Source: Roseiarcus sp963775575 | Lineage (GTDB): Bacteria > Pseudomonadota > Alphaproteobacteria > Rhizobiales > Beijerinckiaceae | Direction: 5' to 3' | DNA length: 64,000 nucleotides | Assembly (NCBI GenBank): GCA_963775575.1 | Contig: CAVZJG010000002.1 | Coordinates: forward strand, 372,001 to 436,000 | In this document: positions 1-8,599 of the stretch, in pieces | Position numbering within the stretch: position 1 is the first letter of the stretch | Layout of the letters: each line of letters opens with the position of its first letter | Program-made: the position numbers and the translations under genes | Notes under the pieces: generated by a model | Databases searched by the model: none | Told to the model about the DNA's origin: nothing | What the model saw: only the letters and a program-made list of their open reading frames with translations

Positions 1-114
1 GCCATGCATGCCGTCGACCGCCTGCACGACGCGATAGCCCGCCTCGGTCAGCGCGACTTTCAACATGTCCCGCATGGTGCGGGAATCGTCGACGGTCAGA
101 ATCGTTATGCACAT
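1..114 (-). CDS. cheY: CheY-type response regulator, N-terminal part (runs off the window)
   Basis: The first 38 codons of a single-domain receiver protein are present. The translation begins MCITILTVDDSRTMRDMLK, and the paired Asp residues after the first beta strand (TVDDS) form the acidic pocket typical of CheY. In such proteins a histidine kinase phosphorylates a downstream Asp, which lies outside the window, and the protein then binds the flagellar switch. The start ATG overlaps the end of the upstream STAS gene by 10 bases, so the two are probably translationally coupled in one chemotaxis operon running off the left edge. CheY identity is confident; the specific role cannot be judged from a partial protein. 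Confidence 0.85.
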   Translation of the reverse strand, partial: MCITILTVDDSRTMRDMLKVALTEAGYRVVQAVDGMHG

Positions 115-653
115 TGCGGCTGTTCTCCACTCGTAAGCGTCGTCAAATCGATGCCGAGAAGGCGCAAGTCCTCGATCATCCGCGGAGCGCAGTTGACGAT
201 CGAGAGGGCGACCCCCTCGGCGCTCCATGTTCGCTTGGCGGACAGGAGCACCTGAACGCATTGGGCGCCCAATTGATGGACCGACGAGCCGTCGACGACG
301 ATCGGCTTGCCGCGACGCTCCAGCAACGCCTTGGCGAGCGGCCTCGCGGCGGGAAGATCGAGACATTCGGGCAGCTGAAACGCCCCATCCGGCTCGCCCG
401 CCGCCGGCGTCGCGGCGGGCGCGGCCGCCGCGGGGGAATCGGGACGTTGGGGCGGCGGCGACGCCGCTTCCGGCTCGGCCTTCGCCGGCGCCGCGGCGGG
501 TGCGGCCACGGCGCCGAGATCGAGACCTTCCAGCGCCGACAGGACTTCTTCCGGCTCGCGCCTCGATCCCGTCAGGTCGACTTTGGGATAGTACTCGGCT
601 TTGGCCGACCGACATTTTCGCGCCCGCCGCTGCCACACCAATTCCTTAGCCAT
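105..653 (-). CDS. STAS-domain protein at the head of a chemotaxis operon
   Basis: This 182-residue protein has a short basic N-terminus, an Ala/Pro-rich linker (about residues 50-90) and a C-terminal STAS fold (about 95-175) containing VVDGSSVHQLGAQCVQVL. STAS domains bind partner proteins or nucleotides, as in anti-anti-sigma factors. In Alphaproteobacteria a STAS protein often precedes cheY-cheA in chemotaxis operons, which fits the overlap with the following cheY. I chose the ATG at 653; a GTG sits one codon upstream. Whether it acts in chemotaxis signalling or as an anti-anti-sigma factor is inference from context. Confidence 0.75.
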   Translation of the reverse strand: MAKELVWQRRARKCRSAKAEYYPKVDLTGSRREPEEVLSALEGLDLGAVAAPAAAPAKAEPEAASPPPQRPDSPAAAAPAATPAAGEPDGAFQLPECLDLPAARPLAKALLERRGKPIVVDGSSVHQLGAQCVQVLLSAKRTWSAEGVALSIVNCAPRMIEDLRLLGIDLTTLTSGEQPQCA

Positions 654-1390
654 CACTTCGCCCCGCCATTTCCTTGCCCTCGACCGCCCACGCTACGCGC
701 CCACGCCGCGAAGGCGGCGAGGCCCGCAATCGAAACGGGGCGCGCGCCGAAGCCAGCCCACGGCGCGATCTCGAGAGACTTCAGAAAATTCCGGGACAAT
801 TCCTTCTCCTTGCGACGGCAAGGCCGAGCGCGGCCGCGGCGACCACGCCGGAGGAAGGCCGAGCGAGCCGCCTCGCCGTCCGGGGCCGCCGAGCGAGGCG
901 CCTTCCGACGGGTCGGGAAACCAACGAACAAGGAGCATGGCGCGGCCTCTCGGAGCGAACGGATTGCGACCGAATCCGGCGCTCCATTGGCCGCGACGCG
1001 CCAAGCCGCATCAGCGCTTGGACGTGACGATCATACGAAAGCGATCGAATTCGACCGTGGGCATGTCGGCTCAAGGCGCGACGCGAGCGAACGGCTTCAT
1101 GCCTCAGACGCCTTCGGGCGAAGGCGATTTCTGTCGGACGCGTCAATAGTCCTAAACAGGATTGGTTGCCCGATGATTAAAATGCCGCGCGGTCAACGCC
1201 ATAGGCCGCCGGGGCCGCCGGGGTCGACGGCGCGAAGGACGGGTCGTCGCTCGATTCGCGAGGCGGCGCGGCCGCGGGACGCCTAGCCGCCCCTCGCGGG
1301 CGCGCCCCGACAACAATTCGTTCCCATCGGCGTCCGCTTTTTTCGCCGGGGCGGCGGGCGCGCGCCCGCGCTCCAAGCCGGCGCGCCGCT
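654..1390. other. Intergenic region without a supportable gene
   Basis: About 740 bases separate the chemotaxis operon from the peptidase gene. Open frames exist on both strands, but they are arginine-rich and low in complexity, as expected of shadow frames in GC-rich DNA. The promoter of the STAS-cheY operon must lie here. An AT-richer patch near 1150-1180 is the most promoter-like stretch, but no clear -35/-10 pair is assigned. Confidence 0.5.
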
Positions 1391-3265
1391 TCAGCCCAGC
1401 GCCTCGAGCTCGCCGATCATGCGCTCGATCAGCGACAGCCCGATCCCCCAGAACGCCGGATCGCGGGCGTCGAGGCCGAAGGGCGCGAGCAGCTCGGCGT
1501 GATGCTTCGTGCCGCCGGCCGCGAGCATCGCCAGATAGCGCTCGGCGAAGCCCTCGTGCGCGCGCTCGTAGACGCCGTAGAGCGAATTCACCAGGCAATC
1601 GCCGAACGCATAGGCGTAAACGTAGAACGGCGAATGAATGAAATGGCCGATATAGCTCCAATAGGTCTCGTAGCCGGGCCCCAGCCTGATCGCCGGCCCC
1701 AGGCTTTCCGCCTGCACGTTCAGCCAAAACCCGCCGATCGTCTCGGCGGTCAATTCGCCGTTCTTGCGCTCGGCGTGCACCTTGCGTTCGAACTTGTAGA
1801 ACGCGATCTGCCGCACGACGGTGTTGAGCATGTCCTCGACTTTGGCCGCCAGCATCGACTTGCGCATCGCCGGATCGTCGGTCGAGGCGAGCAGCGCGCG
1901 AAACGTCAGCATCTCGCCGAACACCGAAGCCGTTTCGGCGAGCGTCAGGGGCGTCGGCGCCATCAGCGCGCCGTTGGGCGCGGCGAGCACCTGGTGCACG
2001 CCGTGCCCCAGTTCGTGCGCCAGCGTCATGACGTCGCGCGGCTTGCCGAGATAATTGACCAGCACGTAAGGGTGCGCCGACGGCGTCGTCGGATGCGCGA
2101 AGGCGCCGGGCGCCTTGCCCGGCCGCGCCGGCGCGTCGATCCAGCCTTCGTCGAAGAACCGGCGCGCGACGTCGGCCATGCGCGGCGAAAAGCCGCGATA
2201 GGCGTCGAGCACCGTGTCGCGCGCCGCGCTCCAGCTGAAGACGCGCGCCGGCGCGTCGGGCAGCGGCGCGTTGCGATCCCAATGATCGAGCTGGGCCTTG
2301 CCGAACCAGCGCGCCTTGAGCGCGTAATAGCGATGCGAAAGCCTGGGATAGGAATCGGCGACGGCGGCGACCAACGCCTCCACGACCTCGCGCTCGACGC
2401 GATTGGCCAAATGACGCGAATCGGCGATGTCGTCGAACTTGCGCCAGCGGTCGGAGATTTCCTTGTCCTTGGCGAGCGTGTTCAGGATCAGCGTGAACAC
2501 GCGCAGATTGGCGCCGAGCGTCGCGGCGAGCGAATGGGCGGCCGCCTCGCGCTTCTTCGCGTCGGCGTCCTGCATCTTGGCGAGCAGCGGCTCCAGCGTC
2601 AGCTCCTCGCCCTCGAAGGCGAAGCGCAGCGAAGCGAGCGTGTCGTCGAACAGCCGGTTCCAGGCGGCGACGCCCGAGACCGACTTTTCCAGGAACAACT
2701 GCTCGATTTCGTCGGCGAGCTGGTGCGGGCGCTCCTTGCGGATGTCCGTGAGCCACGGACGATAATGGGCGAGCCGCGAATCGCGCATCGCCGCGTCGAG
2801 GACGGCGTCGTCGAGGCGATTGAGTTCGAGTTCGAAGAACAACAATTTTCCCGCCAGCGCGGTGATCTTTTCCTGCGCGTCGCCATAGAATTTCGCCCGC
2901 GCGACGTCGCTGGCGTCGCCGGCGTAGAGCAGCGACGCGTAGGAGGCGATGCGCCCCATCAAGTCCTGCAGCGCCTCGTAGGCGCCGACCGCCGCGGCGA
3001 GGCGCTCGCCCGCGTCCGCCGCCTTGGCGAGCCTGGCGAGCTTGCCCTGATAGCTCGCCGCGAAGCTCGCGGCGTCCGCGGCGGCGCGCTCGAGATCGGC
3101 GGCGAAGCGCGGCGAGTCCATGCCTGAATAGAGGTCGTCGAGGCGCCACTGCGGCAGCGCGCCGAGATCCGGGGCGTTCCCATCTCCGGCGTTCGCCTCT
3201 CGCCCGCCGCCCGCCGCGACGGCCTGGAAAACGCCCGCTTCGAAAACGCGCCCACGACGAATCAT
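1391..3265 (-). CDS. pepF: M3 family oligoendopeptidase F
   Basis: This is a cytosolic zinc metallopeptidase of the M3B (oligoendopeptidase F) family, which degrades short peptides in protein turnover. The catalytic motif HELGHGVHQ is present about two thirds along, with the expected downstream Glu-containing helix (LTLAETASVFGEMLTF). An N-terminal helical oligoendopeptidase domain precedes it. The length of about 624 residues is normal for the family. I chose the ATG at 3265, which has an AAAGG box upstream; a TTG start at 3307 would add 14 residues. No partner gene is close. Confidence 0.9.
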   Translation of the reverse strand: MIRRGRVFEAGVFQAVAAGGGREANAGDGNAPDLGALPQWRLDDLYSGMDSPRFAADLERAAADAASFAASYQGKLARLAKAADAGERLAAAVGAYEALQDLMGRIASYASLLYAGDASDVARAKFYGDAQEKITALAGKLLFFELELNRLDDAVLDAAMRDSRLAHYRPWLTDIRKERPHQLADEIEQLFLEKSVSGVAAWNRLFDDTLASLRFAFEGEELTLEPLLAKMQDADAKKREAAAHSLAATLGANLRVFTLILNTLAKDKEISDRWRKFDDIADSRHLANRVEREVVEALVAAVADSYPRLSHRYYALKARWFGKAQLDHWDRNAPLPDAPARVFSWSAARDTVLDAYRGFSPRMADVARRFFDEGWIDAPARPGKAPGAFAHPTTPSAHPYVLVNYLGKPRDVMTLAHELGHGVHQVLAAPNGALMAPTPLTLAETASVFGEMLTFRALLASTDDPAMRKSMLAAKVEDMLNTVVRQIAFYKFERKVHAERKNGELTAETIGGFWLNVQAESLGPAIRLGPGYETYWSYIGHFIHSPFYVYAYAFGDCLVNSLYGVYERAHEGFAERYLAMLAAGGTKHHAELLAPFGLDARDPAFWGIGLSLIERMIGELEALG

Positions 3266-3787
3266 GCGATCGACCTTTGCGAAGGATGGGGGCTCTATAT
3301 CACCCAACCCCGGCGCGGCTTCAATGCGCCCGTGCGGCAGTGGGTCGGTTTGAGTTTCCGCTCTGCGCCCAACCTAGCCGTTCAGCCGATGGTCGCGGCG
3401 CCTCTGAAGCGGACGTTGAGGCGGCGGGCCCGCTCGGCTGCTGTGGGCGCGAAGCGGCTGTGTGTGAAGCGGCTCCACATGCTGACCCCTCTCGAGCCGA
3501 TATCGCCAGTGTGCGGCGGCGCCGTCTCTTGACCCGTCTGCCGCTAGCGCTTTCAGAGACTTATAACGCCGATCGGCAGTCGGACCCGTGGCCGATTCAC
3601 CGCCAAATCATGCGGCGCTGATCGTGCGGCGCTCTTGCAATGCTCAAGATCTGAGTACTTTCCGATGCTGCCCCCAATGGCTTGCAGGCTGCTACGGCTA
3701 GTAGGCTCAAAATTGACGATGCGGGGATGGTCGGACGCCATTACCCGATCGGAATCGAATTAGCATTCCTCGCGCCCGAAAGGAACC
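3266..3787. other. Intergenic region, no gene seen
   Basis: Roughly 520 bases between the divergent pepF and sodB genes. Short open frames are present on both strands but none has a ribosome site or a recognisable protein. Promoters for both flanking genes must lie here; the sequence just before sodB (about 3650-3780) is less GC-rich than the surroundings. Confidence 0.5.
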
Positions 3788-4393
3788 ATGACGATGACAT
3801 TCACACTGCCAGTATTGCCATACGCCCATGACGCTTTGGCGCCTTACATGTCCAAAGAGACGCTCGAGTTCCATCACGACAAGCATCACTTGGCCTATGT
3901 CACAAACGGCAACACCCTGTTGAAGGGAACCGAATGGGAGAGCAAGTCCCTCGAGGAAATCGTGAAGGGATCGTTTGCCAAGAACGCGGCCCTCTTCAAC
4001 AATGCCGCCCAGCACTACAATCACGCGGAATTCTGGAAATGGCTGAAGCCGATGGGCGGCGGCGCCATTCCCGGCGCGCTCGAAAAGGCGCTCATCGGCT
4101 CGCTCGGCTCGGTCGAAAAGGCCAAGGCGGATTTGATTCAAGCCGGCGTGACGCAATTCGGTTCGGGCTGGGCTTGGCTTTCTGTCGTCGATGGCAAAAT
4201 CGTTGTGACCAAGACCTCTAACGGCGAGAACCCGCTCGTTCATGGCGGCCAGCCGATTCTTGGCGTGGACGTGTGGGAGCACTCCTACTACATCGACTAT
4301 CGCAATCGTCGCCCCGACTATCTCAAGGCCGTTGTCGATAACCTCGTGAACTGGGAGTACGTCGCCGAGCTGTATGCCGCGGCTGTGAAATAG
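3788..4393 (+). CDS. sodB: Iron-type superoxide dismutase
   Basis: The 201-residue protein converts superoxide to hydrogen peroxide and oxygen. Metal ligands are recognisable: the His in EFHHDKHH, the His in YNHAEFWKW, and the Asp and His in DVWEHSYYIDYRNRR. The AAQ segment before YNH favours an iron-type active site. No signal peptide is seen, so it is cytosolic. It lies near a divergent ferritin-like gene, a plausible iron and oxidative-stress neighbourhood. A second ATG two codons in is an alternative start. Codon use is less GC-biased than in the neighbouring genes. Confidence 0.95.
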   Translation: MTMTFTLPVLPYAHDALAPYMSKETLEFHHDKHHLAYVTNGNTLLKGTEWESKSLEEIVKGSFAKNAALFNNAAQHYNHAEFWKWLKPMGGGAIPGALEKALIGSLGSVEKAKADLIQAGVTQFGSGWAWLSVVDGKIVVTKTSNGENPLVHGGQPILGVDVWEHSYYIDYRNRRPDYLKAVVDNLVNWEYVAELYAAAVK

Positions 4394-4524
4394 CGCCTAA
4401 GTGTCCGTCCGGGGACTTTTCGAGTCATTTGAGTCGGTTGTCGGCGGTTGAGAAAACCGCTTGCAGAGCGCGACTCTCTTATGATTCTCTTGATTCTCTG
4501 TCGCGTCGATTCGTGAGGCGCCCG

Positions 4525-4770
4525 ATGTGGACACCAGAAAACCGTCCTCTCTACAACCGCAATGCGTCGCGCTATCCGAGCGATCTGAGGGACGCGGAAT
4601 GGCGGCATATCGAGCCGCTGATACCGCCCGCCAAGAGGGGCGGCGGCAAGGCGCGCGTCGATATGTGCGAGGTGGTGAACGGCGTGATGTACGGCGCATA
4701 GCCGGCGTCGGCGAAATAGTCGGCGCACGCTTGCGCTGGGATTTCAACGCCTTGAAAGCCCACCCCAAGT
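4525..4770 (+). pseudogene. IS5-type transposase, N-terminal fragment
   Basis: The frame from ATG 4525 reads MWTPENRPLYNRNASRYPSD, then DAEWRHIEPLIPP, the hallmark N-terminus of IS5-family transposases (DUF4096 region). It stops at about 4699-4701 after VVNGVMYGA. Transposase-like sequence continues in another frame (RLRWDFNALKAHPK) to about 4770. The catalytic domain is absent, so this is a decayed remnant. A C-terminal fragment of an IS5-type transposase lies at 34148-34459. Confidence 0.8.
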
Positions 4771-4793
4771 GATTATCCAAGTATTGGGTTGCC

Positions 4794-5300
4794 CTAACGA
4801 GGATTACGCTCCGCCATGCTCTTCCGCGGCTCACTGAGATCCGGAACAGCTTCTCCAAGCGCTGTAGCCAGATCAATTTGATGATCCTGTTCGTCGACGA
4901 GGATCTGTCGGATCAGCTCAGCCATGGCGAATTCGCCCAGCGTTTCACACTGTCGAACTCTCTCTCGGTAATTTCGGATGGTTTCGTTTTCATTGTCCAG
5001 ATCAAAACGAAGCATCTCTCGCGCATTCTCCGATGTCCGAACGACTTTAGGGGAGACGCACGGCATTTTTCCGAGATAATCGATCTGTGTCGAAATGATA
5101 AGTGCGTGTTTCAGCTCTTCGTTGGCATGGATTTCGAGTTGTTCGGCGATGCTCATGAACTCAGCGCCCTTCAAGACCTGAGAATGCACCACGTAACCAA
5201 TAATTGCTTGATACTCACGCGCAAGGTCTTCGTTCAATAAGTCGGCTAGGCGCTCACGGGAAACTGCCTGTTCGATTGTTCCTGACTTTTGCTCAGACAT
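4794..5300 (-). CDS. Ferritin-like / bacterioferritin-type protein
   Basis: A 168-residue four-helix ferritin-like protein. Conserved metal-binding Glu and His residues appear in the helices: EYQAIIGYVVHSQ, EIHANEELKHA and LVDEQDHQIDL. Such proteins oxidise and store iron or protect against peroxide. I chose the ATG at 5300 because a GGAGA box lies six bases upstream; two ATGs further upstream lack such spacing. The closest named groups are bacterioferritin and the wider ferritin-like superfamily. The gene lies near sodB, suggesting a role in iron or oxidative homeostasis, but the exact subfamily is not certain. Confidence 0.8.
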   Translation of the reverse strand: MSEQKSGTIEQAVSRERLADLLNEDLAREYQAIIGYVVHSQVLKGAEFMSIAEQLEIHANEELKHALIISTQIDYLGKMPCVSPKVVRTSENAREMLRFDLDNENETIRNYRERVRQCETLGEFAMAELIRQILVDEQDHQIDLATALGEAVPDLSEPRKSMAERNPR

Positions 5301-5697
5301 TAGCATTCTCCACATAATATAAGAAGCGAACCGACACCAAATTGGCCCGGATCCACTGAAATAGAGGTCGTGGCGAAGACGACCGCATGCATCTCACAGT
5401 GAGGTTCAGAATACCCACCACATGCTGACACGGTAGGCTCGGAATCTACCTATTCAGCCCGCGTGCGAGCATGCGTGTTCGTCTTTAGCTGACGCGGGGA
5501 ACGTCCCTCGGAATCGTAAGAGACGCATCGGACTCACAAAGTTATTGGGTGGGCTCTGAGTAGACAAACTCGACCGTCAGGCCGCGCGCTCGCGCAGGGG
5601 ATTTACACGATGTAATTCGATGGCGCTCACATCGGCGAAATCTCGCTGCCGTTAGAGCACAGCGTGAGAATGGCGGGCGCAATCCCGGCGAGTGAGG
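5301..5697. other. Intergenic region, no gene seen
   Basis: About 400 bases with no convincing open frame. A segment near 5438-5456 (TCGGAATCTACCTATTC) recurs with one change near 6095-6112, a small local repeat of unknown meaning. The promoter of the ferritin-like gene should lie in the left part. Confidence 0.4.
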
Positions 5698-5877
5698 CTA
5701 AAGGCGCCCCATGAGAGCGAGGACGACGACGACGATCAGGATGATGCCGACGACGCCGACGCCACCGTGGCCAAATCCGTAGCCGTAGCCCCAATAGGGG
5801 AGGAGGCTGCCGCCCCCCAGGCCGCCGAACAGCACCAAGAGCAAAATGACGACAAGGATGATTCCTAAGACTGACAT
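5698..5877 (-). CDS. Small DUF3309-type membrane protein
   Basis: The 59-residue protein starts MSVLGIILVVILLLVLFGG, continues with a Gly/Tyr-rich stretch (YWGYGYGFGHGG) and ends with a second hydrophobic segment (VGIILIVVVVLALMGRL). This two-helix layout with a glycine-rich loop is typical of the DUF3309 family, common in Alphaproteobacteria and of unknown function. A GGAG box lies seven bases before the ATG at 5877. It is likely an inner-membrane microprotein. Confidence 0.8.
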   Translation of the reverse strand: MSVLGIILVVILLLVLFGGLGGGSLLPYWGYGYGFGHGGVGVVGIILIVVVVLALMGRL

Positions 5878-6387
5878 GGCGGGCTCCTGCGGCCAGAGAA
5901 ACTGGAAAAAGCCGATGCAATCGCGCCAGCGCCTATCGGGTGGCGGCCGATCTGGTGGACGCGACAAGAAACGGGTGGTCGCATTGGATTTGGGACCGCT
6001 GCGACCGCCAGCACGCAAACACCGGTCTGCTGGGGGGACAAAGAGGCCGGCGCTCTATGCAATTACCGGTGCAACAAACCGTGCTAGCACGAAAGGATCG
6101 GATTCTACCTATTCGGCGCCACGGGCGGCCATTTCGCTTGGGGCAAGATCGTGTTCGGCGACGCGCCGGTCCGCGTCAACGTCCCGCCCGGGTTGTGTCT
6201 CAATTTGAAATCCGAGGGGCTTGACGGCCGTTCGCGTTCGCCCTCTGCCCCGCAATATGCTTGCGCGACGCAGGGAGGCGGGGCCGTGCATGACGACCGA
6301 ATAGCTTTCTATCGCAAGCTCTCGGAAGGTTGCGTTCGGAGGGCGCGCGCCGTGTGGTAAGCTTAGCGCAAAGCAAGTGGGGCGGCG
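5878..6387. other. Intergenic region with a possible gene remnant
   Basis: One plus-strand frame near 6100-6230 reads GFYLFGATGGHFAWG followed by KIVFGDAPVRVNVPPG, with good codon bias but no start codon and no clear family. It may be the tail of a decayed gene. The rest shows no supportable gene. Confidence 0.3.
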
Positions 6388-6606
6388 ATGGCGAAGGGCA
6401 TCCGCAGAATCAAGGACGGTTGGGGCGATCAGGATAGCGTGCTGGTCAAATACCCCGACGGCGCAGAAATGGAGATTCCAGCGAGCCAATACGTGGCTCA
6501 GGGACATCATCCACCCATCGACGCGCTGCCAGTGCGCTCTTCCTCGCCGTCGCCGTCTCCGTCTCCGTCTCCCAAAGCGAGCAATCCCGATGCCCCGAGG
6601 TCTTAA
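6388..6606 (+). CDS. Small hypothetical protein with a Ser-Pro repeat tail
   Basis: A 72-residue protein beginning MAKGIRRIKDGWGDQDSVLV. Its tail contains several SPSPSP units encoded by a TCNCCG-type microsatellite, so the length of the tail may vary between strains. A purine-rich AGTGGGGCGGCG precedes the ATG. I do not recognise the family. It overlaps the start of the next small gene by 17 bases. Confidence 0.45.
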   Translation: MAKGIRRIKDGWGDQDSVLVKYPDGAEMEIPASQYVAQGHHPPIDALPVRSSSPSPSPSPSPKASNPDAPRS

Positions 6607-6715
6607 AGGCGAGAAGCGCCCGACCGACGTGAAGGGGCGCGCCGTCATGATCGCGTGAATCGCAACGGGCGAGATTGACGATCTGCTCTCCGATATTCGC
6701 CCGAGATGGACGTAA
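6590..6715 (+). pseudogene. Small conserved hypothetical protein interrupted by TGA
   Basis: The frame reads MPRGLKGEKRPTDVKGRAVMIA, then a TGA at 6656-6658, then IATGEIDDLLSDIRPRWT and a TAA. Small alphaproteobacterial proteins of the pattern MPRGxKGEKRPADVxG, ending in an RIATGE segment, are familiar to me. The TGA sits where an Arg (CGA) would be expected, so a single C-to-T change explains it. It is most likely a nonsense mutant. Confidence 0.55.
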
Positions 6716-6977
6716 CAGGAAGCCAAGAGGGTGTAACGAGTCGGCTAGTCGGGGCTGCGCTGGAGGCGCTGTTTGAGAGCCGCTATCGGCCGCTTCGACA
6801 TTTCCTTTGCGGAAACCCGCCATTCCGCTATCGGCCAAAGGCCGAAATTCAAGCTGACCCGCTACCGCCCATCTTCGCTCGGCGCGTCAAATCGGGACGC
6901 CGTTAACATGACATTTACCGTGATATCCGACTGTCGGCGCCAAGCGGCCGATGCAGGCCGCTCCCGATAGGACTGTC

Positions 6978-8468
6978 ATGGCCGCCCTCATTCTCATTGT
7001 CGACGACGATCCCGTTCAACGCCGACTGCTCGAAGCCATGACGCGCCGATTCGGCTACGATGTGGAGACCGCCGATTCGGGCGAGACGGGCCTGGCGCGC
7101 ATGGAGGCCGCCGACCGACCGCCGGTCGATCTCGTGGTTCTCGACCTCGTCATGCCCGATCTCGACGGGATGGGGGTGCTCACGCGCTTGCGCCAGCGCG
7201 GCGTCGCAATCCCAGCGATCGTCCAGACGGCGCACGGCTCGATCGAGGCGGTGATTTCGGCGATGCGCGCCGGCGCCTACGATTTCGTGGTCAAGCCGGT
7301 CGGCGCCGAGCGTCTGCAAATCTCGATCAAGAACGCGTTGCGCGTCGACGCGCTGGAAGACGAATTGCGGCGCGCGACACGCCGCAGCGCGGGCGAACTG
7401 ACGTTTCGCGACATCGTCACCAAGGTCGAGAGCATGGCGCGAACGATTCGCCTCGCCGAGCGCGCCGCCAAATCGAACATCCCGGTGTTGATCGAAGGCG
7501 AATCGGGCGTCGGCAAGGAATTGATGGCGCGCGCGATCCAAGGCGCCTCGGAGCGGCGCGGCAAGCCGTTCGTCACCGTCAACTGCGGCGCCCTGCCGGA
7601 GAACCTGGTCGAATCGATCCTGTTCGGGCATGAGAAGGGCGCCTTCACCGGCGCCGCCGAAAAGCATGTGGGAAAATTCGTCGAGGCGCACGGCGGCACG
7701 CTGTTTCTCGACGAGATCGGCGAATTGCCGTCCGACGCCCAGGTCAAATTGCTGCGCGCGCTGCAGGACGGCGAAATCGATCCCGTCGGCGCGCGTCGCC
7801 CGGTCAAGGTCGATTTCCGTCTGGTGTCGGCGACCAACCACAACCTCATCGAACTGGTCAAGCGCGGCCGCTTTCGCGAGGACCTGTTTTATCGCCTGAA
7901 CGTGTTCCCGATCACGATTCCCCCGCTACGCGCCCGCGCGGCGGACGTGCCGGACCTGGCGCGTCGGTTCCTCGCGCGCTTCTGCGCCGAAGAGGGAAAG
8001 CGCATCCGCGCCGTCGCCAACGACGCCTACGCGCTGCTTTGCGCCTACGACTGGCCCGGCAACGTGCGCCAACTCGAAAACGCGATGTTCCGCGCGGTGG
8101 TGCTGGCGGACGGCGACGAGCTGACGGTCGCCGAATTCCCGCAGATCGCGGCGCAGGTCGAAGGCTTCGACGTGCGCATTCCCGCCGCCCCGCCGCTGGT
8201 CGCCGAGACGCCGGCGCCCGCGCCGGCCGGCGCCGAGGGGCCGTATTTCGAACCGCACGATCCCCATCTCATGCGCCTGATCGACGAAAGCGGCGACGTG
8301 CGCAAGATCGAGGACATCGAGGCCGAGGCGATTCGTTTCGCCTTCGCGCATTATCGGGGCCAGATGTCGCAGATGGCGCGCAAACTCGGCATCGGCCGTT
8401 CGACCCTTTACCGAAAGATGAAGGAGATCGGCATCGACGCCGAGGCGGTCGGCGAGGCGGCGGCTTAA
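6978..8468 (+). CDS. NtrC-type sigma-54 response regulator
   Basis: A 496-residue response regulator with three domains. The receiver carries LIVDDD and the phospho-acceptor Asp in VVLDLVMPD (about residue 56). The AAA+ domain has Walker A GESGVGKE, the sigma-54-contacting GAFTGA loop and Walker B GGTLFLDEIGE. The C-terminal Fis-type helix-turn-helix ends with MARKLGIGRSTLYRKM. It should activate RNA polymerase-sigma54 when phosphorylated. The ATG at 6978 begins directly at the receiver domain; an ATG at 6951 adds nine residues. No histidine kinase is adjacent, so the signal is unknown. Confidence 0.9.
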   Translation: MAALILIVDDDPVQRRLLEAMTRRFGYDVETADSGETGLARMEAADRPPVDLVVLDLVMPDLDGMGVLTRLRQRGVAIPAIVQTAHGSIEAVISAMRAGAYDFVVKPVGAERLQISIKNALRVDALEDELRRATRRSAGELTFRDIVTKVESMARTIRLAERAAKSNIPVLIEGESGVGKELMARAIQGASERRGKPFVTVNCGALPENLVESILFGHEKGAFTGAAEKHVGKFVEAHGGTLFLDEIGELPSDAQVKLLRALQDGEIDPVGARRPVKVDFRLVSATNHNLIELVKRGRFREDLFYRLNVFPITIPPLRARAADVPDLARRFLARFCAEEGKRIRAVANDAYALLCAYDWPGNVRQLENAMFRAVVLADGDELTVAEFPQIAAQVEGFDVRIPAAPPLVAETPAPAPAGAEGPYFEPHDPHLMRLIDESGDVRKIEDIEAEAIRFAFAHYRGQMSQMARKLGIGRSTLYRKMKEIGIDAEAVGEAAA

Positions 8469-8599
8469 TTCGCGTTGGCGCCGCCGAGCGCCCTCACATT
8501 TCGCGAAAACTCGTCTAGGATGGATTCGCGGCGGCGGAAGACCGGACCGTTATCGATCCACTAGGCGTCCCTCGTTGGGCGCGGGCCGGGGGATTCTCC

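Noticed and set aside
114..1286. Long plus-strand frame of 390 codons opposite the chemotaxis genes
   Set aside because: It is Arg/Gly-rich, lies antisense to the STAS gene and has no family resemblance; it is a shadow frame of GC-rich DNA.
1152..3149. 665-codon minus-strand frame overlapping pepF
   Set aside because: Same strand as pepF but another frame, extremely Arg-rich; pepF has the zinc motif and family match.
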